DNA of 45,186 nucleotides, taken from DASPFV01 sp035620975 (lineage in GTDB: Bacteria; Acidobacteriota; Vicinamibacteria; Vicinamibacterales; 2-12-FULL-66-21). Made by a program: the position numbers and the translations under genes. The notes beneath the pieces are model-generated. The model saw nothing but the letters and a program-made list of their open reading frames with translations. It was not told the DNA's origin and did not search any database. The DNA lies in contig DASPFV010000147.1 of assembly GCA_035620975.1 (NCBI GenBank), positions 1 to 45,186 of the forward strand, in the 5' to 3' direction. Shown one piece after another: positions 15,590 to 24,145 of this stretch (position 1 is the stretch's first letter; each line of letters begins with the position of its first letter).

Positions 15590-17701
15590 TCAGGAAGCTT
15601 CCGCCGCGCGCCGGTCGGCGGGGCGGCCGACCAGGGTGGCGAGTTCCTGGGCGAAGCGGGTCGAGCCCTGGGCGTCGATCGTGGAGGCGATCTGCTCGTC
15701 GAGCAGCGCCGACGCCCCCGAGCCTTCGAGCGCGGCGCGCTGGGCGTAGAGCTGACGGGCGCATTCGATGTTGTCCTTCAGGCGCGAGCGCAGCTCCTCG
15801 CCGCTGCGGCCGGCATCGAAGTCGGCCAGGAACATCTCCTCCGCTTCCTGCAGGAGGATCGTAGCGTACTCGCGCAGCTCGGCGAGCGCCTTCAGCTCGT
15901 TGGTCAGGCGGGTGAGCAGGGCGACGGTGTGCGCGACGAGCAGGCGGGCGAACGCCGTGCTCGCGGCGTCGGGGCCCTGGGCGGATTCGCCGCCCGGCTG
16001 CGTGGCGTGCTCCACGTACGCGATCGCCAGGGGCTCCTCGTGCAGCACGATCGGCAGCGCGAGCGCCGCGGCCGGCGTGGACCCGAAGAGCGCCACGCCG
16101 CCGTCTTCGCGATCGCTCTCGCTCAGGGCCTCCACGACTCCGGACGTCGCGGCGCGCGTCAGGAGGGAGTCGACGCTGAGGGGAATCACCAGCTTGGTGA
16201 CGTCGACCGCCTGATCGAAGCCCAGCTGGTGTTCCCCCTCCAGCCGATTCCCCTTGAGCCGGAAGAGCGCGACGCGCGAGAACTGGGTGGCGAGCTGGCG
16301 CGCCAGCTCGCCGAGGAGATCCGACAGGGTCCCGGCGCCTCCCAGCGCATCCAGCGCCCCGACGGACGTGCTCATCAGGGCACCCAGCCGGTCGATCTCG
16401 TCGCGAAGCGTGGTGAGCTCTGCGGAGCGTGCCGCAGCGTCGGGCTCCGCGTCGCCGGCCCGCTCGCGCAGCGACGCGTCGGCGTGCTCGAGCCGGCTCT
16501 CGAGCTGCCGCATCGTTTCTTCCTGGCGCGCCTGCGTGCGCTCGAGCGTGTGGACGCGGGCCGCGCTGTGCTTGAGTTGCGACGCCACGGCATCCCGCTG
16601 GGTTTGCGCGGTGGCGATCTCGCCCTGCGCGGCGCTGAGCTCGGCGAGGAGGCGTTGCTGTTCGCTCGAGGCGGCCTCGAGCTGCGCATTCACCGCTGAC
16701 GTCTCGGCGAGCGCCGCGTCGAGCGTCGTCCGCACGTCCAGCAATTCGCTTTCGAGCGCCGCTTGCGCATGGGCGGCTTCGCCGGCGCGGGCTTCGGCGG
16801 CGGCGCGGGCGTCCTCCAGCTCGGCGATCGACACGCGCGTCTCGGCCAGCTCGGCGCGCAGCGTGGCGATCTCCGTCCCTTCGGCCTCGAGCTGGTGCGA
16901 GAGGCGGGCGCTCTGGGCGAGCGCCGCGTCGAGGAGATCGCGCGTGTCGCGGAGATCCCGCTCCACGCCGCTCCGCGCTTCCGACTCCTGTCGGAACGCG
17001 GACTCGGTCTCCAGCCGGAGGGCCTCGGCGGCCTCGAAGGCTGTCTGCGCCGAGGCGGCGTCGCGTTGCAGCGTGAGCTTCTCCGTCGTTTCCGCCTCGA
17101 GCTGCTCGGCGAGCCTGGCGGCCTCGGCCAGCGTCGTCTCGAGGAGGCCGCGCGCCTCGCGCAGCTCGTCCTCGACGGCAGAACGCGCATCCGTGAGCTG
17201 GCGCAGGGCCAGCTCGGCCTCGATCCGCGCGGTATCGAGCTGCTCCCGGGCGAGGCGTTCGGCCGCGTCGTGCGCATCACGCGCCGCCGCCAGCTCGCGT
17301 TCGGTCGACTCGAGGCGGTCGCGTTCGATCCGGACTTCCTCGCGGAGGACGTCGACCTGCGCTTCCGCGCCCGCGAGAGCCACGGCGAGGCGTTCGGCCT
17401 CGGCGCGCTGCCCCTCGAGCTCGGCCTGCACCGCGTCGACCGCCGTGCGAGCTTCGTCGCGGACGCGCTGGGAGACGGCTCGAACCGCGGCGCCCGCCGC
17501 GTTGTTGAGGCGCTTGACGACTTCCTGGATCTCGTCGGTGAGCGGCGGCGCGGCGACCGACGCTTCCTCGGCTGCGCGCGCCGCCTGGTCGAGCGCGTCG
17601 CGGAGCGTACGGAATTGCTCGAGCGCTGCTTCCGAGCGGCTGACGAGCAGCCGTTCGATCAGCGCGGATGTCTCCTTGGCTGCAAAGTCGCGGAAATCCA
17701 T
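15590..17701 (-). CDS. Long coiled-coil protein with C-terminal GAF-like domain, unknown function
   Basis: The ATG at 17701 (MDFRDFAAKETSALIERLLV) gives 703 residues; the longer in-frame extension runs into the divergent permease control region and has no coding character. Residues about 10-75 form a helical N-terminus. Residues ~80-500 are an almost uninterrupted Ala/Glu/Arg/Leu heptad coiled coil (LEAETTEKLTLQRDAASAQ) with near-repeats of the type ARLAEQLEAE and ARLSHQLEAE. The last ~180 residues are globular and resemble a GAF-type domain (FSRVALFRLKGNRLEGEHQL, LALPIVLHEEPLAIAYVEHA) followed by C-terminal helices. There is no kinase or output domain. It is cytoplasmic by sequence and precedes an RpoD-type sigma gene by 52 bp. 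A scaffold or sensing role is only inference. Confidence 0.8.
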   Translation of the reverse strand: MDFRDFAAKETSALIERLLVSRSEAALEQFRTLRDALDQAARAAEEASVAAPPLTDEIQEVVKRLNNAAGAAVRAVSQRVRDEARTAVDAVQAELEGQRAEAERLAVALAGAEAQVDVLREEVRIERDRLESTERELAAARDAHDAAERLAREQLDTARIEAELALRQLTDARSAVEDELREARGLLETTLAEAARLAEQLEAETTEKLTLQRDAASAQTAFEAAEALRLETESAFRQESEARSGVERDLRDTRDLLDAALAQSARLSHQLEAEGTEIATLRAELAETRVSIAELEDARAAAEARAGEAAHAQAALESELLDVRTTLDAALAETSAVNAQLEAASSEQQRLLAELSAAQGEIATAQTQRDAVASQLKHSAARVHTLERTQARQEETMRQLESRLEHADASLRERAGDAEPDAAARSAELTTLRDEIDRLGALMSTSVGALDALGGAGTLSDLLGELARQLATQFSRVALFRLKGNRLEGEHQLGFDQAVDVTKLVIPLSVDSLLTRAATSGVVEALSESDREDGGVALFGSTPAAALALPIVLHEEPLAIAYVEHATQPGGESAQGPDAASTAFARLLVAHTVALLTRLTNELKALAELREYATILLQEAEEMFLADFDAGRSGEELRSRLKDNIECARQLYAQRAALEGSGASALLDEQIASTIDAQGSTRFAQELATLVGRPADRRAAEAS

Positions 17702-17879
17702 TACCGGCGTCTCGTGGAGAACCTCGAGGCCATGCAACGCCGGGACCGGGCTCAGCCGTTCAAACACGGCCGGTTTTCGCGCGCCTGCGCAGAACTGCTG
17801 ACACTTCGGTGCGGCGGCGCCACGAATCTGTAAGGCGAGCCGGCCCGCGTCCCGCTCTGCCGCTTTGGGAGCCCCGGCA

Positions 17880-17885
17880 TATAAT
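17880..17885 (+). promoter_or_regulatory. TATAAT -10 element for APC permease
   Basis: A perfect TATAAT 15 nt before the GTG at 17901, in the ~200-bp gap between divergent genes. It falls inside any translation that begins further upstream, which favours the GTG start. Confidence 0.5.
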
Positions 17886-17900
17886 CGCCAGCGCCTGCCC

Positions 17901-19262
17901 GTGAAGCCGCCCTCCGTGGAGATCTCCACCCACGCCCGCCCCGGCGATCGAGCGCACGGCTCGTCGCGCGACACCATCGGCTTCTGGATGGCCGTGGCCC
18001 TCGTCATCGGCAACATGATCGGCTCGGGCATCTTCCTGCTGCCCGCCTCGCTGGCGCCGTACGGCGGCGTGAGCCTGGTCGGCTGGGTGGTGTCGGCAGG
18101 CGGCGCCGTGATGCTCGCGCTCGTGTTCGCGCGTCTGGCCCGGGTGGATCCCGCCGCGGGAGGGCCGTATGCGTACACGCGCCGCGCGTTTGGCGACCTC
18201 CCGGCGTTCCTGGTCGCCTGGGGCTACTGGATTTCGATGTGGACGACCCTCGGGGCGCTCGCCGTCGCGCTCGTGGCATATCTGGGCACGTTCCTGCCTG
18301 TGCTCTCGCGAACGCCGCCCGCGGCGGCCGGCGTCGCCGTAGGGACGGTCTGGCTGCTGATCGGCGTGAACATCGCCGGCGTACGCACGGCCGGCTGGGT
18401 GCAGGTCGCCACCACGGTCCTGAAGCTCCTGCCGCTGGTCGTCATCACGGCCGGCGGGATCGTATCCTTCACTCCATCCCACTTCGCGGCCCAGCAGGAC
18501 TGGCGCGGCGTCGCCGTGTCGATCCCCGCCGTCGTCACACTCACGCTGTGGGCGTTCCTGGGACTGGAGTCGGCGACCGTTCCGTCCGGCAGCATCCGCG
18601 ATCCTGCCCGGACGATCCCGCGCGCGACGGTCACGGGCACTCTGCTGACCGCGGCGATCTACATCGCGAGCACGGTCGGCGTCATGAGCCTGCTCGCGCC
18701 GGCGACGCTCGCCGGATCGACTGCCCCGTTCGCCGATGCCGCGGCCGCCCTGGCAGGATCGGGCGCCGCCGCGGCAGTGGCGCTCGGCGCAGCGATCTCG
18801 TGCTTCGGCGCCCTCAACGGGTGGACTCTCCTGGCCGGGCAGCTTCCCCTGGCCGTTGCCCGCGACGGCCTGTTCCCGGCCGTGTTCGCCCGTGTCTCGC
18901 GTCGGGGGACGCCTGCCGCCGGGATGATCATCGCCGGCGTGCTGACCACGGCGCTAATATCGCTGAACTACACGCGCGGCCTGGTCGAGCTGTTCACGTT
19001 CTTCATCCTGCTTTCCACCCTCAACACGCTCGTGCCGTACGTCTTCTCCTCGCTCGCGGTGTTCCTCATCGCCGACGGCCCGCCGATCGCTCGGCTCTCG
19101 GGCGGTGCCGGACTGACCGCCGCGCTCGCCTTCGTCTACTCGATCTGGGCCATTGCGGGAGCCGGACAGGAAACGGTCTACTGGGGCTTCCTGCTCCTCG
19201 TGCTCGGGCTCCCGGTGTACGTGGCCGTCCGCCGCCACGGACGGACGCAGTCCGTGGCCTGA
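17901..19262 (+). CDS. APC superfamily amino acid permease
   Basis: A 453-residue membrane protein if it starts at the GTG at 17901; a TTG at 17865 is in frame but upstream of a TATAAT element. About twelve hydrophobic helices are evident. The APC signature in helix 1 (GNMIGSGIFLLPASLAPYGG) and the helix 2-3 region (AGGPYAYTRRAFGDLPAFLV) are intact, as is the helix 6 motif (WAFLGLESATVPSGSIRDPA). It is closest in style to the arginine/agmatine or basic amino acid antiporter group (AdiC/PotE-like), though substrate choice cannot be read. The gene stands alone, with a repeat tract directly downstream. Confidence 0.92.
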   Translation: MKPPSVEISTHARPGDRAHGSSRDTIGFWMAVALVIGNMIGSGIFLLPASLAPYGGVSLVGWVVSAGGAVMLALVFARLARVDPAAGGPYAYTRRAFGDLPAFLVAWGYWISMWTTLGALAVALVAYLGTFLPVLSRTPPAAAGVAVGTVWLLIGVNIAGVRTAGWVQVATTVLKLLPLVVITAGGIVSFTPSHFAAQQDWRGVAVSIPAVVTLTLWAFLGLESATVPSGSIRDPARTIPRATVTGTLLTAAIYIASTVGVMSLLAPATLAGSTAPFADAAAALAGSGAAAAVALGAAISCFGALNGWTLLAGQLPLAVARDGLFPAVFARVSRRGTPAAGMIIAGVLTTALISLNYTRGLVELFTFFILLSTLNTLVPYVFSSLAVFLIADGPPIARLSGGAGLTAALAFVYSIWAIAGAGQETVYWGFLLLVLGLPVYVAVRRHGRTQSVA

Positions 19263-19265
19263 CAG

Positions 19266-19325
19266 CGCCACGGAAAAACCGCCACGGAAAAACCGCCACG
19301 GAAAAACACGGACGGACACGGACAG
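19266..19325. repeat. Tandem repeat, CCACGGACAAACACGGAC family, copy 2
   Basis: Three direct copies of CGCCACGGAAAAAC are followed by ACGGACGGACACGGACAGG, beginning 3 bp after the permease stop. This is the same family as 13844-13923 (reverse orientation) and 24659-24726. Confidence 0.8.
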
Positions 19326-19409
19326 GGTGCTGGCGAACATCACGGACGAGAAGGGACAGTACGTCCGGAAACGGCAACGCGCACCAAACCGCGACCGTAC
19401 ACGCTCAGC

Positions 19410-19470
19410 GAACCCGGAACCTGGAACCCGGAACCATGACCCCCGAACTCGGAACCATGAACCCGGAAGC
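19410..19470. repeat. Degenerate heptanucleotide repeat (GGAACCC)n
   Basis: Imperfect 7-mers GGAACCC, GGAACCT and GGAACCA, with an insertion, follow the CCACGG-type repeat in the same gap and sit ~80 bp upstream of the beta-barrel gene. Same motif as 33593-33635 and 35766-35852. Confidence 0.75.
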
Positions 19471-19548
19471 TGCTCGAGTCCGGTTTTTTGGTAGCACTCC
19501 GCTCGCGAGTCAGGTAGCTTTAAATCGTCTCGTTCAAGGGAGGTGCGG

Positions 19549-20280
19549 TTGCATTCAGCACGTCTGATGGTGGCTGGGCTGTTCACGCTGTGTGTCACTG
19601 CCGCTGCCCACGCGCAGGGAGTCGAGGGCACGCGGTCGGTGACGGTGTTCCTTGGGACCGGCATCGGGCTGTCCGGCAACGCCATCGAGGAAGGGGTGGG
19701 CACGATTCAGGGCACACCGTCGGTCTTCGTCGAGCAGGGGCTCGGCAACCATTTCAGCGACGCCTTGCGCCTGCGCTTCAGCGGCAGCCTGGGGCTCGAC
19801 TACGACAAGGAAGTCTTTGCGACGTTCGCATACGGCCGCTACAACGGCACGGAGCGCATCGTCGGCTCGGTGGGCGGGTTTCCGCTGTACACGAGGTTTT
19901 CGAACGCCGATGCGTTCGACATCGAAGGCGGCCTCCGGTACTTCTTCCTGCCTGAAGGCCCGATACGTACGTACGCAGCCGGCGTTCTCGGGGTTCGCTT
20001 CCTGCAGGCCACCGACGTCACGTTCCGTGTTCCGGATCTGGGGCTGACGCTCAACGATCTGCCGTACTTCGATACGTCGACGCTCTTCATCTTCGGCGGT
20101 GACGCCGGGATCAGCCGGGACATGTCGGATCGGATCGCCATCGGCGGCGAAGTCGGCCTGCGGTTTCAGCCCAAGCCGCAGCCCGAGACGCTGTTCGAAG
20201 ATCCCGCCCTGCAGGGCGTCAACGATACGGGCAGCCGCTGGTCCATTCCGATCAGCGCCTTCGTGACGGTGCGCTTCTGA
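19549..20280 (+). CDS. Outer-membrane beta-barrel-like protein
   Basis: I choose the TTG at 19549 because a strong Shine-Dalgarno (AAGGGAGG, 19536-19543) lies 5 nt before it; a GTG at 19543 overlaps the Shine-Dalgarno and an ATG at 19567 is too far away. This gives 243 residues with a signal peptide (LMVAGLFTLCVTAAAHA). The mature chain alternates hydrophobic and polar residues in strands (VTVFLGTGIGLSGNAI, LRLRFSGSLGLDYDK, TYAAGVLGVRFLQ, IAIGGEVGLRFQP) and ends in a C-terminal aromatic strand (ISAFVTVRF), the classic outer-membrane insertion signal with terminal Phe. It resembles an 8-stranded OmpA/OmpW-type barrel. Its stop overlaps the start of the HEAT-repeat gene (TGATG), indicating translational coupling. 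Confidence 0.82.
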   Translation: MHSARLMVAGLFTLCVTAAAHAQGVEGTRSVTVFLGTGIGLSGNAIEEGVGTIQGTPSVFVEQGLGNHFSDALRLRFSGSLGLDYDKEVFATFAYGRYNGTERIVGSVGGFPLYTRFSNADAFDIEGGLRYFFLPEGPIRTYAAGVLGVRFLQATDVTFRVPDLGLTLNDLPYFDTSTLFIFGGDAGISRDMSDRIAIGGEVGLRFQPKPQPETLFEDPALQGVNDTGSRWSIPISAFVTVRF

Positions 20281-21548
20281 TGACTGCCCCGTCCGTCGAT
20301 TCGATCGGGCGCCGAACGCTCTTCCGCCGGGGCGCGCGCCCGGTGTGCCTGATGGCAGTCCTGTGGGTGGTTCTCCCGGCCGTCGCGCTGGACGGACAGG
20401 CTCCCGTCGCGACCCTGCAGCAGCTGACGCTCGATGTCGGCAGCCCGGACGCCAAGGTGCGCCGCGCCGCACTCCGCGCATTGCGCGAGCGAGGCGGCCC
20501 GGAGGCGCTGGTCCTGCTGGCGCATCTGGTGGGGGATCCCGACCTGGGGATCCGCGAAGGTGCCATCGAAGTGGTGATTGGGCTGTACGTGCAGCCGCCG
20601 GCGAAACGCTCGATGGCAAACGCCGAGGACGCGTTCCTCCTGGCTCCGTACCGGACGACGCCCTACCCGCCTCCTACGGAGCTGACCTCCGCGCTGGTGA
20701 AAGCGCTTGCCGACGAATATCCGTCGGTCCGGCGCGATTCGGCGTACGCGGTGGGGATCGTGATGAGGCCCCCGGCGACCTCACAGGCCGCGTTCGAGCT
20801 GACGGCGTCCCTGAGCGATCGGGAGCCGGCGGTCCGCAAGGCAGCGGCCCAGGTGCTGGGCCGGCTCGGCGTGCTGTCTGCCGGCGTTCCGCTCATCGGC
20901 CGGATCAACGACGAGGTGCTCGACGTCCGGCTCGCGGCGATGCGCGCGGTCGGCGAGCTGCGCGACGATCGCGCGGTACCGGCGCTGACGGACCAGTTCG
21001 CGTTCTACGTTCGCGGCGTGGCGGGGCGCACCGCCATCGATGCGCTGGCGCGGATCGGAAGCATCCAGAGCCGGTCGCTGTTCGAGTCCCAGATCGAGTC
21101 GGGCTACCCTGCGCACCGCCAGTCCGCGTATGAAGGCCTCGCGCGGATGGGGGGAGCGTCGGCGATGCTGCCGCGGCTCATGACGGCCCTCACGGCCGAG
21201 AAAGATCGCCGGGTCCGCCTGGCTATCGAGTTCGCGCTGACGAGCGCCGGACGCCCCGCGGTCGACGGCATGATTGCTGCCCTGGCGGATCGCAGTCTGG
21301 CTGACCAGGCGCTGGAGTACCTCGTCGAGCTGGGGCAGGCCCATACCACCGCGATCGCCTCAGGCCTGGGCGATCGGGACCCGGTGGTCCGCGAACAGCT
21401 CGCGATCGCGCTCGGGTTCATCGGCGGGCAGGAGGCCACGGCGGCCCTGGCTTCGGCCGCCAGCGACGAGAGCGCGGACGTTCGCGCGGCTGTGTCCGTG
21501 GCACAGCTGCGGCTCCGCCAGGGGAGTGCCCACCGCGCTGGATCCTGA
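20280..21548 (+). CDS. HEAT-repeat protein, probably exported
   Basis: A 422-residue protein whose ATG overlaps the previous stop by one base. Near the N-terminus a hydrophobic segment (VCLMAVLWVVLPAVALDGQA) looks like a signal peptide or anchor. The rest is a chain of alpha-helical HEAT/PBS-lyase-like repeats with the typical D-x-x-VR pattern (DAKVRRAALRALRERGG, EPAVRKAAAQVLGRLGV, DEVLDVRLAAMRAVGELRDD, DPVVREQLAIALGFIGG). HEAT arrays are protein-binding scaffolds; with the coupled beta-barrel gene upstream, a periplasmic partner or assembly role is a reasonable inference. No catalytic motif is seen. Confidence 0.85.
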   Translation: MTAPSVDSIGRRTLFRRGARPVCLMAVLWVVLPAVALDGQAPVATLQQLTLDVGSPDAKVRRAALRALRERGGPEALVLLAHLVGDPDLGIREGAIEVVIGLYVQPPAKRSMANAEDAFLLAPYRTTPYPPPTELTSALVKALADEYPSVRRDSAYAVGIVMRPPATSQAAFELTASLSDREPAVRKAAAQVLGRLGVLSAGVPLIGRINDEVLDVRLAAMRAVGELRDDRAVPALTDQFAFYVRGVAGRTAIDALARIGSIQSRSLFESQIESGYPAHRQSAYEGLARMGGASAMLPRLMTALTAEKDRRVRLAIEFALTSAGRPAVDGMIAALADRSLADQALEYLVELGQAHTTAIASGLGDRDPVVREQLAIALGFIGGQEATAALASAASDESADVRAAVSVAQLRLRQGSAHRAGS

Positions 21549-21584
21549 GCCATGCGGTCGGCCCCTACGGCGGGAGCGTGAGCT

Positions 21585-22538
21585 GTGCAGGCGCTGGTAG
21601 TCGGCGCCGACGGTGCCATGGGGCTGGAGCACGTTCCGTTCGAGCTCCGCGAAGGCGAGGTTTCCATCCGAATCGTGGCCGCCGGCATCTGCGGCACCGA
21701 TCTGCAGATCCTCGAAGGCTACGCAGGCTTCACCGGCATCCCCGGCCACGAATTCGTCGGTGTCGTCGAGGAAGTCTCGTCGCCGGCCGACGCCGGCTGG
21801 ATCGGCAGGCGGGTCGTCGGCGAGATCAACGTCGGCTGCCGGCAGTGCGCCTGGTGCGCCGCCGGGGTGCGAGAGCACTGCCGCAGCCGGTCGGTCGTCG
21901 GCATCCGCGGACGCTCCGGCGCGTTTGCCGAGCGGCTGTCCCTACCCGTGAGCAACCTGCACGCCGTGCCGGAGGGCGTCGAGGATCGTGCGGCGGTCTT
22001 CGTCGAGCCGCTGGCCGCCGCCTGCCGGATACTCGAGCAGGTGGTCGTCGGGCCTTCCACGCGTTGCGCCGTCGTAGGTGACGGCCGCATGGGCCTGCTG
22101 GTCGCGCAGGTGCTCCGCACGCGCGCCCGGGACATCACCCTGTTCGGAAAGCATGAATCGAAAATGGCCGTGGCCCGGGCGCTCGGGGTCGGGACCGCCA
22201 CCGACGCGGTGCCTGCGGCGGGATGCTTCGACCTGGCCGTCGATGTCACCGGAAGACCCGAGGGCCTGGGGCAGGCCGTCGCCCTTACCCGCCCTCGAGG
22301 GACGGTCGTCTTGAAGTCGACGTTCCACGGCGAAGCCGCAATCGCCACGTGGCCCATCGTGGTCGAAGAGGTCACGCTCGTCGGCTCACGCTGCGGGCCT
22401 TTCGGGCGGGCGCTCGAGTTGCTCGCCTCGCGCGAGGTCGAGGTGCTGTCGCTCGTCTCGAAGACGGCCCCCCTGGACCAGTGGAGGTCGGCGTTCGCCG
22501 AGGCGCGTCAGCGCCTGAAGGTGCTGTTCCTGCCCTGA
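21585..22538 (+). CDS. Zinc-dependent medium-chain dehydrogenase/reductase
   Basis: A 317-residue alcohol/sorbitol/threonine dehydrogenase-like enzyme starting at GTG. Catalytic zinc ligands are C36 (in GICGTD), H55-E56 (in PGHEFVG) and probably E141 (VEPLAAA). The structural zinc loop has all four cysteines, C85, C88, C91 and C99. The Rossmann nucleotide-binding turn is VVGDGRMG at 163-170. It is shorter than the usual ~340-350 residues, mainly in the C-terminal part. The substrate is uncertain; the sequence style is that of polyol or threonine dehydrogenases. It follows the HEAT gene by 36 bp, perhaps by readthrough, without a functional link. Confidence 0.88.
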   Translation: MQALVVGADGAMGLEHVPFELREGEVSIRIVAAGICGTDLQILEGYAGFTGIPGHEFVGVVEEVSSPADAGWIGRRVVGEINVGCRQCAWCAAGVREHCRSRSVVGIRGRSGAFAERLSLPVSNLHAVPEGVEDRAAVFVEPLAAACRILEQVVVGPSTRCAVVGDGRMGLLVAQVLRTRARDITLFGKHESKMAVARALGVGTATDAVPAAGCFDLAVDVTGRPEGLGQAVALTRPRGTVVLKSTFHGEAAIATWPIVVEEVTLVGSRCGPFGRALELLASREVEVLSLVSKTAPLDQWRSAFAEARQRLKVLFLP

Positions 22539-22743
22539 CCCAGACGTTCGTCTGCCTCCCTGCTGGCGAAGACTCGACAGTCGCCCTGAAGCGCTGCCAA
22601 CTTATCCGGCTCGGGATTCGTCTCACCACGTGTCGCGGCGCTCGCTGCAGGCCTGGTGTTCGAATCCGGGACGGCTGGGACGCCGGTGAACCAGACCCGC
22701 AGCGCCTACGTCACAAGCACGCGGGGGTTACCTGGGGGTGGAG

Positions 22744-22902
22744 ATGACGTTCCTGAAGAAGCTCTTCTCGCGCAAGGCCGAGCCGAAAGTCCGTATCCGC
22801 GTGTGCGTCGAATGCGGCATGCCGATCGCCGAGCACAAGGAGTGGTGCAGTATCCTGCGGACCCAGCGCGAGTACGATCGCAAGGCTGCTGCGACGAGCT
22901 GA
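22744..22902 (+). CDS. 52-residue zinc-knuckle-like protein
   Basis: A short gene with a good purine-rich ribosome site (GGGGGTGGAG) just before the ATG. The product starts with a basic amphipathic segment (MTFLKKLFSRKAEPK) and then carries CVECGMPIAEHKEWC, with Cys at 21, 24 and 35 and His at 31, a plausible CxxC-x6-H-x3-C zinc site. Such mini zinc-ribbons often bind nucleic acid or protein. No family is recognised. The gap upstream (22539-22743) holds nothing else identifiable. It precedes ctaA by 133 bp, but that gene has its own -10 element. Confidence 0.65.
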   Translation: MTFLKKLFSRKAEPKVRIRVCVECGMPIAEHKEWCSILRTQREYDRKAAATS

Positions 22903-23020
22903 CGCCGCCCGGCCCAGGCAGGCGTTCCAAAGCAACGAATGCCTGTGGTTGGGCCAGCGGGTCTGCTCGAGCCCGCCCGTCTCGCCAGAGGCGGCAGGCG
23001 CCTGAGCCCTTTGCAGGCGC

Positions 23021-23026
23021 TATGAT
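23021..23026 (+). promoter_or_regulatory. TATGAT -10-like element for ctaA
   Basis: TATGAT lies 9 nt before the GTG start at 23036 with no Shine-Dalgarno in the spacer, consistent with a near-leaderless message. Confidence 0.45.
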
Positions 23027-23035
23027 GGTCGAATC

Positions 23036-23989
23036 GTGGCCCGTCTGGCTCAGTTCGCCTGGTCGGTTCTCGCCGCCAACGTCGCGGTCATCCTCTGGGG
23101 GGCATACGTTCGTGCCACCGGTTCGGGTGCCGGCTGCGGCAATCACTGGCCGCTCTGCAACGGCGAGGTGGTGCCGCGAGAGGCCGGCCTCGCCACTCTC
23201 ATCGAGTACTCCCATCGCCTGAGCAGCGGTATCGCGCTCCTCGCCGTGCTCGCGCTGGTCATCTGGGCCTGGCGCGCGTACGAGCGCGGCCACCCCGTCC
23301 GGACCGGTGCCGCCCTGTCGATGTTCTTCATGCTGACCGAAGCTGCGGTCGGCGCCGGGCTGGTGCTCTTCCAGCTCGTGGCAGACAACGCATCGACGGC
23401 GCGGGCGCTGTTCATGGCCGTGCACCTGCTCAACACGTTCATCCTGCTGGCATGCCTGGCGCTGACCGCGTGGTGGGCCTCCGGCGGTGCCCGGCCTCAG
23501 CTGGCCGGAAACACCGGTCCTGCGGTGTCCATCGCCGCGGGCCTGGCGGCACTGCTCCTCGTGAGCTGCAGCGGTGCCGTGGCCGCGCTCGGGAATACGC
23601 TCTTCCCTTCCTCGTCGCTCGCAGAAGCGCTGCAAGCCGATGTCTCGGCGACGTCACATCTGCTGATTCGACTTCGCGTGCTGCACCCGGTGCTGGCCGT
23701 CGCGACGGCGCTCGGCCTTCTCGCCGGCGCCCCGCGGCTCGCTTCCGGCCGCGGCTCCATTGCCGCACGGCTCGCGCGCGCGGTCGCGTTGCTCGCCGCG
23801 GCGCAGGTTGTCGCGGGACTCGCCAACGTGGTTCTGCTCGCGCCGGTCTGGCTGCAGATCGGTCACCTGCTCCTCGCCGACGCGCTCTGGATCGCCTTCG
23901 TGCTGCTCGGTGCCCGGGTGCTCGCCGAGGCCCCCGGGACCCAGTCCGCCACGGCCCACGATCCGCTCGTGGCCCTGCCCGGCCGATAG
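23036..23989 (+). CDS. ctaA: Heme A synthase (CtaA/COX15 family)
   Basis: A 317-residue membrane protein with eight predicted helices that oxidises heme O to heme A for aa3-type cytochrome oxidase. Family motifs are present: GAYVRATGSGAGCGNHWPLC in the first external loop, with the conserved cysteine pair C34 and C41; the heme-ligand helix IEYSHRLSSG (E-x3-H); MAVHLLNTF; RLRVLHPVLAV; and QIGHLLLAD near the C-terminus. The two pseudo-symmetric halves each supply histidines for heme. The GTG at 23036 is chosen because a TATGAT is 9 nt upstream and the first helix begins at once. No ctaB or oxidase genes are nearby in the window. Confidence 0.93.
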   Translation: MARLAQFAWSVLAANVAVILWGAYVRATGSGAGCGNHWPLCNGEVVPREAGLATLIEYSHRLSSGIALLAVLALVIWAWRAYERGHPVRTGAALSMFFMLTEAAVGAGLVLFQLVADNASTARALFMAVHLLNTFILLACLALTAWWASGGARPQLAGNTGPAVSIAAGLAALLLVSCSGAVAALGNTLFPSSSLAEALQADVSATSHLLIRLRVLHPVLAVATALGLLAGAPRLASGRGSIAARLARAVALLAAAQVVAGLANVVLLAPVWLQIGHLLLADALWIAFVLLGARVLAEAPGTQSATAHDPLVALPGR

Positions 23990-24038
23990 CACGCCTTTAC
24001 GGCTCGACCCTCGTGCACCTGGAAGGAAGCAGTCGGTC

Positions 24039-24080
24039 GCGGATGAACGCGACCCGTCAGCCAGATCCGCGTTCATCCGC
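24039..24080. terminator. 13-bp perfect hairpin between convergent genes
   Basis: GCGGATGAACGCG (24039-24051) pairs exactly with CGCGTTCATCCGC (24068-24080) across a 16-nt loop. It lies 50 bp after the ctaA stop and 66 bp from the stop of the opposing gene, so a bidirectional terminator or 3'-end stabiliser is likely. There is no U-tract on either side. Confidence 0.55.
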
Positions 24081-24111
24081 CTCCGCCCTCCGGGCTACGG
24101 CGGGACAAGTC
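24080..24111 (+). repeat. Dispersed hairpin-forming element, copy 2
   Basis: CTCCGCCCTCCGGGCTACGG then CGGGACAAGT is nearly identical to 10693-10723, again between two convergent genes. It abuts the 13-bp hairpin. Confidence 0.6.
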
Positions 24112-24145
24112 GGCGATCCCTGACCAACGCACCGCGGCGATCGCC

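Noticed and set aside
22640..22720. A tRNA-like T-loop (GTTCGAATCC)
   Set aside because: The flanking bases do not form a T-stem or acceptor stem and there is no anticodon arm; probably chance.
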